Positions 8,337 to 15,822 of a stretch of DNA of 27,306 nucleotides are shown here, in pieces (within the stretch, counting starts at the first letter, position 1; every line of letters starts with the position of its first letter). A model generated the notes under the pieces. It had not been told where the DNA came from and ran no database searches. It saw only the letters and a program-made list of their open reading frames with translations. This stretch comes from Bacillota bacterium (lineage in GTDB: Bacteria; Bacillota; Bacilli; Bacillales; Cytobacillaceae), in contig JAEWDX010000037.1 of the NCBI GenBank assembly GCA_023389895.1, positions 1-27,306 on the forward strand, written 5' to 3'. The translations under genes were made by a program, and so were the position numbers.

Positions 8337-10663
8337 TGATGAAATTATTGTTGAAGTTGCTAAGGGATATTAAACAATCTCCCATACAATTTATAGCTCT
8401 AGCTTTGATTATCGCAGTAGGCGGTTTTTTCTATTCGGGACTAAATAGCTATAGCAATAGGCATCATGCTTATACGGAGGCTTATTTTAAAGAACATCAT
8501 TTAAGTGACTTAAATGTATATTACGATCAAATCTCCAAGGATGATGTGGCTGGTTTAAGTGCAATTGAAGGGATAAACAAAATAGAAGGGCGGTTTACCT
8601 TTGATGCGACGCAAGCCTTTGAAGGTTATAAAGCTTCACTAAAAATCCATTCGATTCCTGTAAACAATGAAATCAATACGCCTGCTATCCTTGAGGGCAG
8701 GATCCCGTTAAAAAAGGATGAGATCTTATTAGATTCCCATTATGCCAACGAACATCATTATCAGGTGGGTGATCCCATAAGTTTAAGCACAAATGGAAGA
8801 GAGATTTCGTTTATCGTTTGCGGCTTGGGTGAGAATGTTGAATATGTCAAAAAGAACTCCACACAAGACCATAAAAACTACGGGGTCGCTTATATTGCCA
8901 AAGAAGCTATACCTGAGATCTCAGATAGCTTTTACTATAATGAACTTATCATTGAGGCTAAAGAAGGATATGATATTGACAAATTAGGCAAATCCATTGA
9001 AGAACAATCCAAACAACTTCCTTATTTAGACCAAGTAAGTAAAGAACGGTCTTACGGTTATTCGCAAATCCAGCAAACGATTTATAATAATAATATGATG
9101 AGTAAGGTTATACCTCTAGTCCTCTTTTTGATCTCGGCCATCATCTTATTTCTTACCATGTCGAGGACGATCGATTCTGAGCGAACTCAAGTAGGCATTA
9201 TGAAGGCTTTAGGTGTAAAGAACAAAAACATTATGCTTCATTACATGGGATACCCAGTGCTGGCAAGTATAGCAGGTTCAATCATAGGCTGTGCCATTGC
9301 CGCTGCTGTATTTATTCCACTAGTAACTGCATCGAGTGCAAACTCCTATTCTTTGCCTGGCATTACATTTTCACTTTCTTGGTTTTCGATTATACCACCC
9401 ATCATCTTTTCCAGCGCTTTTGGACTCCTGTCCGTATTCTTAAGCGGCAGAATCATATTAAAAGAACGCGCGGCTCAGGCGATGCGTCCTAAACCGCCAA
9501 AGATGATGGAAAAGCTGCTCATAGAAAGAGTTCCGGGTATTTGGAATCGTATTTCCTACAGCTACAAACTCATTTTGAGAAATATATTTTTAAATAAACA
9601 AAAAGCTTTAGCAAGCTCCATTGGCGTAGTTGTAAGCACAGTGTTATTGATAACGGCTCTGGGCACGCAATCGGCCTTGCTAAAAATAGCAAACCAAATC
9701 GAGGATGTTTATACGTATGATATACGAGTAGAATATAAGATCGGAACCTCTTCTGATACGCTGCAACTACCCTCCGGCATTAAAAATAGTTATTTTTTAT
9801 CCACATTCCCCGTTGAATTCATCAAAGGGGATGAAAAAGAAAATGCCACTTTAGTTGTGACGGAAAAAGAAAACAATCTCATTCATTTTTTTGACGAAAA
9901 TGACAAAAGGATATCTCTAGAAAATAATGGTGTGCTGGTACCCAAATCTTACGCAGACAAATATCATATTTCAGAAGGGGATATAATCAAAATAAAGTTC
10001 ATAGCACCAGAGCTTAAAAATAAATCTGTAGATATGAAGGTTTTAAATATATCTACACAGTATTCGATTCCGTCGATTTATAGCACACCAGCCTATTTAA
10101 AGAGCTTTGACATAGACTATAGTCCAACCTCGCTTTTAATTGAAGCAAATAGCTCTACAGATCTTATAAGCGTTCGTAACTTCTTTGAACAAGATCATCA
10201 TGTAGATACAATTGCTGATAAGAATGATCTAAAGAAATCAGCACAATATATTTTGAAACAAAACAGTTTTGTATTTATCATGTTTATTATTTGTGCCGTC
10301 ATACTCTCCTTTGGCGCCATATATACGATATCTTCCATAAACATTTATGAAAGGAATCGTGAGCTAGCAACACTTAAGGTATTAGGCTATCAAAAAAATA
10401 AAATAAACAGACTTATATTTTTTGAAAACATCATACTAACCACATTTGCGGTAATTGTAGCTTTACCGATAAGTGGCTATGTTTATACAATTATTGTAAA
10501 GGCACTGTCTAGTACCCATCAACAAATCCCAGATAAATTAAATATTTTTATCATGTTGGTTTCGATTATTTTTGCGTTCTTGCTTACCATTTTATCTAAC
10601 TTACTACTTAGGGGAAAAGTTACCAAAATAAATATGATTGAATCATTAAAAAGTATAGATTAA
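8336..10663 (+). CDS. FtsX-type ABC transporter permease
   Basis: Membrane permease of 775 residues, partner of the ATPase at 7632. A first helix near residues 18-36 precedes an extracytoplasmic domain. A block of three helices follows (about 255-370), with the coupling loop SERTQVGIMKALGVKNKNI. A fourth helix near 430-450 opens a second outside domain, and three terminal helices include the second coupling loop RNRELATLKVLGYQKNKI. This is the two-FtsX-domain architecture common in Firmicutes. GTG 8330 is in frame, but ATG 8336 overlaps the upstream stop and sits about 10 bases after AAGGGAT, so it is preferred. The outside domains do not reveal the substrate. Confidence 0.9.
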   Translation: MMKLLLKLLRDIKQSPIQFIALALIIAVGGFFYSGLNSYSNRHHAYTEAYFKEHHLSDLNVYYDQISKDDVAGLSAIEGINKIEGRFTFDATQAFEGYKASLKIHSIPVNNEINTPAILEGRIPLKKDEILLDSHYANEHHYQVGDPISLSTNGREISFIVCGLGENVEYVKKNSTQDHKNYGVAYIAKEAIPEISDSFYYNELIIEAKEGYDIDKLGKSIEEQSKQLPYLDQVSKERSYGYSQIQQTIYNNNMMSKVIPLVLFLISAIILFLTMSRTIDSERTQVGIMKALGVKNKNIMLHYMGYPVLASIAGSIIGCAIAAAVFIPLVTASSANSYSLPGITFSLSWFSIIPPIIFSSAFGLLSVFLSGRIILKERAAQAMRPKPPKMMEKLLIERVPGIWNRISYSYKLILRNIFLNKQKALASSIGVVVSTVLLITALGTQSALLKIANQIEDVYTYDIRVEYKIGTSSDTLQLPSGIKNSYFLSTFPVEFIKGDEKENATLVVTEKENNLIHFFDENDKRISLENNGVLVPKSYADKYHISEGDIIKIKFIAPELKNKSVDMKVLNISTQYSIPSIYSTPAYLKSFDIDYSPTSLLIEANSSTDLISVRNFFEQDHHVDTIADKNDLKKSAQYILKQNSFVFIMFIICAVILSFGAIYTISSINIYERNRELATLKVLGYQKNKINRLIFFENIILTTFAVIVALPISGYVYTIIVKALSSTHQQIPDKLNIFIMLVSIIFAFLLTILSNLLLRGKVTKINMIESLKSID

Positions 10664-10673
10664 AACTTATTCT

Positions 10674-10890
10674 TTAGTTTAATTCTGTCAGAAATATAAA
10701 AATCAGAGGCGATATAGAAGTTCGGTAGTGAACTTCTATATCGCCGTCTGTCCTTACTATTATCTTTTGTATAAATCGAGCTAATATTGTAGGCGTCAGC
10801 TCTGTAATTAATGTATCTTCTTGTATAAAAGTTGCGATATTTTTAAGCTTTGAGGAAATTATAGAGATTTCTAGAATAAGAGAGGATTCA
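10674..10890 (-). pseudogene. Serine recombinase C-terminal remnant
   Basis: The minus-strand frame gives KLKNIATFIQEDTLITELT, then PTILARFIQKIIVRTDGDIE, VHYRTS and a short tail. This pattern (LT..IL..FI.KI.V...G.I..HY) is the extreme C-terminus of large serine recombinases of resolvase/invertase type. The catalytic and zinc-ribbon domains are absent. The first residues of the frame, up to about 10885, are read from what looks like the end of the adjacent ISL3 element, so an ISL3 insertion or later deletion cut the recombinase gene. Confidence 0.65.
10708..10745 (-). repeat. Perfect 16-bp inverted repeat at recombinase gene end
   Basis: GGCGATATAGAAGTTC (10708-10723) and GAACTTCTATATCGCC (10730-10745) are exact reverse complements with a 6-base loop. 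Read on the minus strand the hairpin is followed by TCTGATTTTTATATTT, so it could terminate transcription of the recombinase even though it lies inside its last codons (DGDIEVHYRTSISP). Confidence 0.7.
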
Positions 10891-11585
10891 TCACCAAAAG
10901 TCGGGGATGACAAATCTAGTGGCCAGTTTCCAAGCGTAATCGGAGAAATAAATGGGCGTCGTTTCGATAGCCAAAACCACGTCTTTTGATGAGTTTAATT
11001 TTATTATTTGTACCTTCCATAATGCCATTCGAAAGTGGCGAAATAATTGTATCTAGTACCGCTTGTTCACGTGCAATTAAAGTTTCGGCAATCTTTGAAA
11101 CGGCACCACATATATGGAATTGATACCGCTTGATCCATTCTTTTAATCGACGTTTTGCCTGTGTCGTTGTCTTTGCTTTCATGACATAACGTATGTGATT
11201 TAACGCTTGATAAATGTGCTTGGTATGTAAATCTTCCTTATGCCATTCAGCCACAAAACCACGTTCTTCATCGGATAATTCTTCTGGTTTTTGCGCTAAG
11301 CAGCGGTCAATAAAACGTGCTTTATGATGCTTCTTCGCCTCGCCTAAATACCGTCTGCGTCTTTTCTGGGCGTCAGTAAAGAACTGGACGAGGTGAAAAC
11401 GATCTAGCACATGAATGGCAGATGGAAATACCGCTTGAATCGCGCTCGCCATAGCAGGGGCGAAATCACTGACAACAGCACGAATCTTACCCCGTTATTT
11501 TTTTTAGAACAGCTGTAATCGCCTCTTCATCTCGGTGTAGCCCAATCGCTAGAATACGGCCTGTATATATTGTTATTATTAAAAG
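10891..11585 (-). pseudogene. ISL3-family transposase remnant (5'-truncated, frameshifted) with right end
   Basis: The main minus-strand frame (11452 to 10916) reads DFAPAMASAIQAVFPSAIHV, LDRFHLVQFF, then later IISPLSNGIMEGTNNKIKL, IKRRGFGYRN; these are the conserved C-terminal half of ISL3-family DDE transposases, including the NG.(E)GTNNKIK segment. The upstream part (TGRILAIGLHRDEEAITAVL) is in another frame, with the shift at a run near 11485-11500. The N-terminal half with the zinc-finger/HTH is missing. Past the stop the sequence carries ACTTTTGGTGATGAA, which resembles ISL3 terminal repeats, so the right end is probably near 10890. The left boundary near 11580 is uncertain. Confidence 0.85.
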
Positions 11586-11608
11586 GGTTTTAGTGTCCTT
11601 AAGGAAAT

Positions 11609-11642
11609 TAGAATCCTGCGACTTTAGTCGTGGGAGGTTCAA
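11609..11642 (+). mobile_element. IS200/IS605-family right-end remnant
   Basis: GAATCCTGCGACTTTAGTCG followed by TGGGAGGTTCAA matches the typical right end of IS605-type elements in Firmicutes: a short imperfect hairpin (CGACTTTAGTCG) just after tnpB, then a TTCAA cleavage site. This same segment forms the 3' part of the TnpB guide RNA in such elements. No tnpA or tnpB is left. The element end abuts the upstream region of the first lipoprotein gene. Confidence 0.6.
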
Positions 11643-11680
11643 ACAATTTCTGCTAGGTAGATGAAAGGGGTACAAGGAAA

Positions 11681-12436
11681 TTGAAAAAAGAAATTGGTGT
11701 ATTGATGTTGTTGAGTGCTGTTTTGCTTTCGGGATGTGGTCCAGATGATAGCGGAAGTGCTAAAAGGGGGGCGGGTGAGTCCCCTAATAAACAGGCAACA
11801 AGGCAGCCGGAGCAAGAGACTGGTGAAAATACTAGTTGGTCTTCAGAAAACAGTGAAGTGAAAATTACCCCTGTTAAGGAAAATGATACTGGGGGAGACG
11901 AGATTGTGACTGTAGAAGCTAATGGTGTGAAGAAAGAGTTTAACTGGAGATTCTCCACGATTAACGACCCTAGAGTTTTTTATACTGATGTGACAGGTGA
12001 TGGTAAACCAGAAGCAGTTATAATCCTTAATATTGGAAAAGGTACTGGCTTAAGTATCGATGAACTACATGTGCTTAGCAGTGAGGATCTATCAGAAATC
12101 AAAGTACAAAATTATGAGGAAATTGTTGCTGATCAGATTGAAACGCATGTTGCCAAAAATGATGACGGTACTCTAGCCATTAAGGTTAAAACACAAGGAA
12201 AAGAATATGACTTCAATCGTAATATTGAGTTACCTCCGAATCTCAAGCAAGATGAACTTGGTTTCGGCGGTGTAGTTTATTATAAATTGGAGAATCAAAA
12301 AATCACTTCCAGATTAGGGGCGAGTGTTGGAATATCCCCCCAATACGTATGTGATATCCATATCGTATATCGATTCGATAAGGAAAAAAATGAGTTTATT
12401 GCCGATCAGATCAAAGCTGTAGATGTTGGAGAATAA
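11681..12436 (+). CDS. Lipoprotein, copy 1 of a duplicated family
   Basis: 251 residues with a signal peptide and lipobox LLSGC (Cys 19), so it should be membrane-anchored outside. A low-complexity, charged linker (about 20-60) leads to a folded domain with YTDVTGDGKPEAVIIL, an Asp-rich FG-GAP/VCBS-like calcium-binding loop. It is clearly paralogous to the gene at 13294: nearly identical first residues, the DLSE(I/F)KVQ segment, AKNDDG/SKNDDG, TQGKE and the ending RF/TFN-DK-KNEF--(D/N)QI. Start is TTG 11681, supported by the matching TTG in the paralogue and by AAGG and GAAAGGGG upstream. Function unknown. A hairpin follows the stop and a broken cell-wall hydrolase gene faces it. Confidence 0.8.
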   Translation: MKKEIGVLMLLSAVLLSGCGPDDSGSAKRGAGESPNKQATRQPEQETGENTSWSSENSEVKITPVKENDTGGDEIVTVEANGVKKEFNWRFSTINDPRVFYTDVTGDGKPEAVIILNIGKGTGLSIDELHVLSSEDLSEIKVQNYEEIVADQIETHVAKNDDGTLAIKVKTQGKEYDFNRNIELPPNLKQDELGFGGVVYYKLENQKITSRLGASVGISPQYVCDIHIVYRFDKEKNEFIADQIKAVDVGE

Positions 12437-12475
12437 GAAAAGGCTGACCCATTTGTATTGGGCCAACCTTTTCTT
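12435..12475. terminator. Bidirectional terminator between convergent genes
   Basis: GAAAAGGCTGACCC and GGGCCAACCTTTTC pair across a 9-base loop, with two imperfect positions. A-rich on one side and T-rich on the other, it lies between the lipoprotein and the opposing hydrolase gene. Confidence 0.65.
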
Positions 12476-12488
12476 ATGTGTTGATTGA

Positions 12489-12891
12489 TTATGGGGTGTA
12501 ATTAAAAAACATGTGCTCAGAGATTAAGATTTTAGAGCTGACTTTAACCGTATTTGCACCAGGAAATTTATAGTAGAGTATTCCATTTTGAGTGTAACTC
12601 AGTTCTGCAAATCTATCTTTTTGAGTGTAGAACAACTTATCGTTAACTGGGTTTGAAAAGCTGCTTAGGTTTGAAGCAACGTTTACACAGTTCTTCCAAA
12701 CAACACTGGATGTGTCAGGAGCAAGACATTTAGCCAAGTGTGTCGTTCTTACGGTTCATAACAACATATGCAACACCAACACGGGATCCGGAATCATTTT
12801 CCGTTTCGCCATACAGTGTTCTTGCCAATAAATCAACGCTATCAAGTCCGTAAAGCTGGCTTCTCGAAGTTAGTTTGTCACCAATCGCCAT
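12489..12891 (-). pseudogene. SleB/CwlJ-type cell wall hydrolase, internal deletion (copy 1)
   Basis: Minus-strand gene of the Hydrolase_2 family, lytic enzymes of spore cortex or cell wall peptidoglycan. It has a good start (ATG at 12891, GGAGG about 10 bases before) and the N-terminal half: MAIGDKLTSRSQLYGLDSV, then LLARTLYGETEN with the catalytic-region Glu, and VAYVVMNRKND. The frame then stops at 12730. In another frame the C-terminal third follows (CLAPDTSSVVWKNCV, YYKFPGANTVKV, ISEHMFFNYTP). Compared with copy 2, about 30-35 residues, including the segment with F.C, are missing at the junction, so a deletion also shifted the frame. The protein would be inactive. Confidence 0.8.
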
Positions 12892-12981
12892 AAATATTAC
12901 CTCCATAAAGTTTTTGTAGATCACCGGCGACTCACTATATAAAGGGAAATGAACATCTGATTTTACAACCACTCTCGAATT

Positions 12982-13197
12982 TTATTTCAATTCACTAATA
13001 TCAAAAGTTTGTATAACCTCGATCATTTTTACATAGAGTTCTTGTTTTAAATCTTCTCGATGATTGGCAGGTACCTGTAACAAGGAGGCTTTTATCTTTG
13101 GTGTGAAAGATTCTAGAATATGTAATGTTGCATTCTGATCGTGGTGTTCCTGAGCTTGTACTGCTTGGCGTATTGCTTGAGGTTTGCTAACATAAAT
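12982..13197 (-). pseudogene. Sigma region 2-like small protein, remnant
   Basis: The minus-strand frame, without a start in frame, reads QEHHDQNATLHILESFTPKI, then KASLLQVPANHREDLKQELY and KMIEVIQTF before the stop at 12982. The pattern ILE.F.P.I..SL......REDL.QE.Y.K.I resembles the N-terminal (region 2-like) helices of small sigma-like or SigO/RsoA-type proteins and conjugative-element regulators. An ATG with the right position (13193) is in a different frame, suggesting a frameshift near the 5' end. It precedes the hydrolase gene by about 90 bases in the same direction. Confidence 0.5.
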
Positions 13198-13255
13198 TTA
13201 ACTTTATTATTAAATATTGTTATTATTATGTAATTCATCTTCTTATTTGCTCTGA

Positions 13256-13261
13256 TATAAT
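13256..13261 (+). promoter_or_regulatory. Probable -10 box of the second lipoprotein gene
   Basis: TGATATAAT just 32 bases before the TTG start, with a perfect TATAAT at 13256-13261 preceded by TG one base off the extended position. A -35 box is weak. At the matching place before copy 1 the sequence reads AAACAAT, directly next to the IS605 end. Confidence 0.4.
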
Positions 13262-13293
13262 TTTTGCTAGATAGATGAAAGGGGAATATAGGT

Positions 13294-14046
13294 TTGAAAA
13301 AAGAAATTGGTTTGTTAATGCTAGTGGGAAGTGTTTTGCTATCAGGTTGTGGTGCGGACAAATCAGCGCCAGTCTCTCAAGAATCCACGAGTCAGCCTTC
13401 AAGTGTTCAGGTAAATGATAATGCAGAATCTAATATGAACTTTCTTGTTGCCTCTAAGGATCAAAAGGTAAAACTTTATGCAAACAAAGTAGAGGGTGAA
13501 GGATATAAAGGTGTAACGATTGATGTAAATGGAGTATCAAAAGAATTTGATTGGACTTTTACTAGCACTGGATCCAAACCGGTTGTACTGCATACTGACC
13601 TTACAGGAGACGGTGTAGAGGAAGCCGTAGTTATTATACAGACAGCAAACGGAACACAACTTGATAACTATGATATTCATATATTGAATCCCAAGGATTT
13701 ATCTGAATTTAAGGTACAAGACTTTAATGATATTGTTTCTCAGAACATTAAATCGCAGGTTTCTAAAAATGATGATGGTAGCTTATCCATCACTGTTGAA
13801 ACTCAAGGAAAAGAAACGAAGTTCAAACATAACTTCGATCCTTCCCCAGATTATAATCAATTGGAACTAGGTTTCGGAGCCATCATAATTTATTATATCG
13901 AAGAGCAAAAAATCAAATTAAACTTTACAGGCTCAGTGGGTTCTTCTCCCATTACCGCGTGTGAGTTTACTGCTACCTATACGTTTAATCGAGACAAAAA
14001 TGAGTTTGTAGTTAATCAAATTGACGTTAAGCCTGTAGAAAAATAA
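13294..14046 (+). CDS. Lipoprotein, copy 2 of a duplicated family
   Basis: 250 residues, paralogue of the lipoprotein at 11681. Signal peptide with lipobox LLSGC (Cys 19), a short Ser/Gln-rich linker and a domain containing LHTDLTGDGVEEAVVII, the Asp-loop (DxTGDG) seen in copy 1. The similarity also covers upstream DNA: TAGATGAAAGGGG and the start TTGAAAAAAGAAATTGG are shared, so the duplication included the ribosome-binding region. Divergence through most of the mature protein suggests an old event. The gene is intact and ends inside a strong terminator stem. Function unknown; a cell-surface role alongside the facing hydrolase is an inference. Confidence 0.8.
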   Translation: MKKEIGLLMLVGSVLLSGCGADKSAPVSQESTSQPSSVQVNDNAESNMNFLVASKDQKVKLYANKVEGEGYKGVTIDVNGVSKEFDWTFTSTGSKPVVLHTDLTGDGVEEAVVIIQTANGTQLDNYDIHILNPKDLSEFKVQDFNDIVSQNIKSQVSKNDDGSLSITVETQGKETKFKHNFDPSPDYNQLELGFGAIIIYYIEEQKIKLNFTGSVGSSPITACEFTATYTFNRDKNEFVVNQIDVKPVEK

Positions 14047-14080
14047 GCTTGCTCTTAAGTATAGAGCAAGCTTATTTTTT
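14042..14080. terminator. Strong terminator, 14-bp perfect stem
   Basis: AATAAGCTTGCTCT (14042-14055) and AGAGCAAGCTTATT (14063-14076) are exact reverse complements, followed by TTTT. The lipoprotein stop codon (14044-14046) lies within the left arm. Confidence 0.9.
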
Positions 14081-14088
14081 GTCAGGAG

Positions 14089-14447
14089 TTACCCAGTGTA
14101 ATCAAAAAACGTATGCTCAGATACTACAATTTGGAGGTAACTTCGACAGTTCTTCCCCCAGGGAAACTATAGTAGAGTTTTCCGTTTCGAGTTTCGGTGA
14201 GCTGGACAAAGCGCCAATTCGCAGAGTAGAAGCATTTTCCAGCAATTGGATTTTGGTAGTTAGTCAAGTTTGAAGCTACCGCAACGATATTAGCCCATTG
14301 AGGGCTAGATGTATCCGGCTTGAGACATTCTTGTAAACTTTGGGTACCTGGATTGAAGCAGCTAAAAGCATTTTCAGCAAGTACAACATCTTTTACTGTA
14401 TTAAGATTCCTAAATTCATAGTACGATGTGTTGTTTTTACGATTGTC
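14089..14447 (-). pseudogene. SleB/CwlJ-type cell wall hydrolase, N-truncated and frameshifted (copy 2)
   Basis: The minus strand encodes the middle and end of the same hydrolase family as at 12489-12891: VKDVVLAENAFSCFNPGTQS, CLKPDTSSPQWANIVAVASN, WRFVQLTETRNGKLYYSFPG. Near 14130 a missing base shifts the frame; the correct ending (VSEHTFFDYTG, stop at 14089) is in another frame. The N-terminal half with the catalytic Glu is gone beyond about 14447. It keeps the segment deleted from copy 1, so the two copies decayed independently. Confidence 0.78.
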
Positions 14448-14579
14448 AAGGAACTGCCGCAGGGCTCATAATTTAATAATTGTATATTTTTAAAAAAATG
14501 GGTATTGTAAAGCATTTTTAATGGATATATCATTAATTTCAAGGATATCCTTTAAAATTTAAAGGAGAAAATTAATTGC

Positions 14580-15572
14580 ATGAATCAGAAAAAAATTAAA
14601 GAACTTGAAAAGATTATAAGCCATGACTATAGCAATATTGCGGGCATGGTTGTATTAAAGGACGGCAAAACACTATACGAAAACTACTTTAGCGACTGCA
14701 CCGCTGCTAGCACCATCCATGTTTATTCCGTAGCAAAAAGTATTGTTTCTATATTAATTGGGATTGCCATAGACAAAGGGTATATCAAAAGTATCAATCA
14801 GAAAGTATTGGAATTTTTCCCTGATTACACCGTTAAAAAAGGAGAAAAAACGATACAGAAGGTCACACTCGAAAATCTGCTAACAATGACGGCTCCGTAT
14901 AAATATCGGTTTGCGCCCTACAACTATATAAAGTACTTTACGAGTGATGACTCGGTAAAATTTACCCTTGATTTATTAGGGGGTAGGGAGCAGATCGGGA
15001 AATTTAGATACGCGCCACTCATAGGACCTGATATTTTGTCGGGCATTCTCATAAAAGTGACCGGACAATCCGTGTTTGATTTTGCAACAGAAAATTTATT
15101 CTCGCCGCTCGGAATTACTGTTGAGCGTAGTGTGATTTTTCGTACTGCAAAGGAACAAAGCGCATTTAATAAAGCTACAAATATCAGCGGCTGGGCTACT
15201 GACGAGATGGGGGTAAATACGGCTGGCTGGGGTCTTACTCTGACTCCCACGGATATGGCAAAAATAGGGCAGCTATACTTAAATGGCGGTGTGTGGGATG
15301 ACAAGCAAATTATATCTGCGAGGTGGATAGACGAGAGTACACGGGAGCATAGCCGATGGGAAAAAATCAATCTGGCGTATGGATATTTGTGGTGGGTTAT
15401 TGATGATAAAGAACATACCTATGCGGCTATGGGAGATGGAGGAAACGTTATTTATGTCAATGCCAAGAGGAACATGGTAATTTCTATTACTTCTCTTTTT
15501 AAGCAAAATACTAAGGATAGAATAGAACTTATTAGAGAGCATATTGAACCAATATTTGAGGATTGCATATAG
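14580..15572 (+). CDS. Serine hydrolase, beta-lactamase/penicillin-binding-protein fold
   Basis: 330 residues of the class C beta-lactamase-related superfamily (Beta-lactamase family; esterases, DD-peptidases, EstB-like enzymes). The catalytic SxxK is SVAK at residues 50-53, followed by a helix (SIVSILIGIAIDKGYI) and LENLLTMTAP. The segment FRYAPLIGPDILSGIL corresponds to the Tyr-containing second motif, and MGDGGN near the end to the third (usually HxG or GHGG). No signal peptide is visible, so it is probably cytoplasmic. ATG 14580 follows AAAGGAG by about 12 bases, a rather long gap. It stands alone; no neighbour suggests a substrate. True beta-lactamase activity should not be assumed. Confidence 0.85.
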   Translation: MNQKKIKELEKIISHDYSNIAGMVVLKDGKTLYENYFSDCTAASTIHVYSVAKSIVSILIGIAIDKGYIKSINQKVLEFFPDYTVKKGEKTIQKVTLENLLTMTAPYKYRFAPYNYIKYFTSDDSVKFTLDLLGGREQIGKFRYAPLIGPDILSGILIKVTGQSVFDFATENLFSPLGITVERSVIFRTAKEQSAFNKATNISGWATDEMGVNTAGWGLTLTPTDMAKIGQLYLNGGVWDDKQIISARWIDESTREHSRWEKINLAYGYLWWVIDDKEHTYAAMGDGGNVIYVNAKRNMVISITSLFKQNTKDRIELIREHIEPIFEDCI

Positions 15573-15642
15573 TGAGTTTTAATTTGTTGGAAGATCGTAT
15601 GCATAACGCATAGTAGTTGTTTTTGTACTAAGTTGTACCCAC

Positions 15643-15680
15643 AAAGGGCGATCACAACGGTGTGGTCGCTCTTTCTTTTG
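15643..15680 (+). terminator. Rho-independent terminator
   Basis: AAAGGGCGATCACA and TGTGGTCGCTCTTT pair over 14 positions with two G-T pairs and a 4-base loop, followed by CTTTTG. It ends the unit containing the serine hydrolase. Confidence 0.7.
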
Positions 15681-15705
15681 TCCAAAGACGAGAAAGGAGG
15701 CCGCC

Positions 15706-15735
15706 ATGCCTAAAATCATATTTACCTCCCGGTGA
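15706..15735 (+). pseudogene. Possible relaxase (MobP-type) start stub
   Basis: A perfect ribosome site (AAGGAGG) stands before ATG 15706, but the frame ends after nine residues, MPKIIFTSR. Relaxases of mobilisable elements in Firmicutes often begin MPK(I/L)I.TSRY, so this may be the 5' scar of a deleted mobilisation gene. Such a short match is weak evidence. Confidence 0.3.
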
Positions 15736-15758
15736 ATAACTACCGATTATTATATGAC

Positions 15759-15787
15759 TTTCAACATCAATAGAATTTTAGTATAAT
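15759..15787 (+). promoter_or_regulatory. SigA-type promoter of the marR-uvrA-like operon
   Basis: TTTCAA (15759-15764) and a perfect TATAAT (15782-15787) are separated by 17 bases. The operator palindrome begins right at the -10 box, so a bound repressor would block initiation. Confidence 0.7.
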
Positions 15788-15806
15788 AGTTTCCAAATGG
15801 AAACTA
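15787..15806. promoter_or_regulatory. Operator palindrome for the MarR regulator
   Basis: TAGTTTCC (15787-15794) and GGAAACTA (15799-15806) are exact inverted repeats around AAAT. The 20-bp size suits a MarR dimer. The site overlaps the presumed transcription start and lies 16 bases before the marR start codon, consistent with autoregulation. Confidence 0.65.
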
Positions 15807-15822
15807 CTTTGGAAGTAAGGTG

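Noticed and set aside
11653..11958. Minus-strand frame over the first lipoprotein start
   Set aside because: Shadow of the lipoprotein coding sequence on the other strand.
14049..14273. Plus-strand frame of 74 codons after the second lipoprotein
   Set aside because: It is the complement of the hydrolase remnant, whose minus-strand translation matches a real family.
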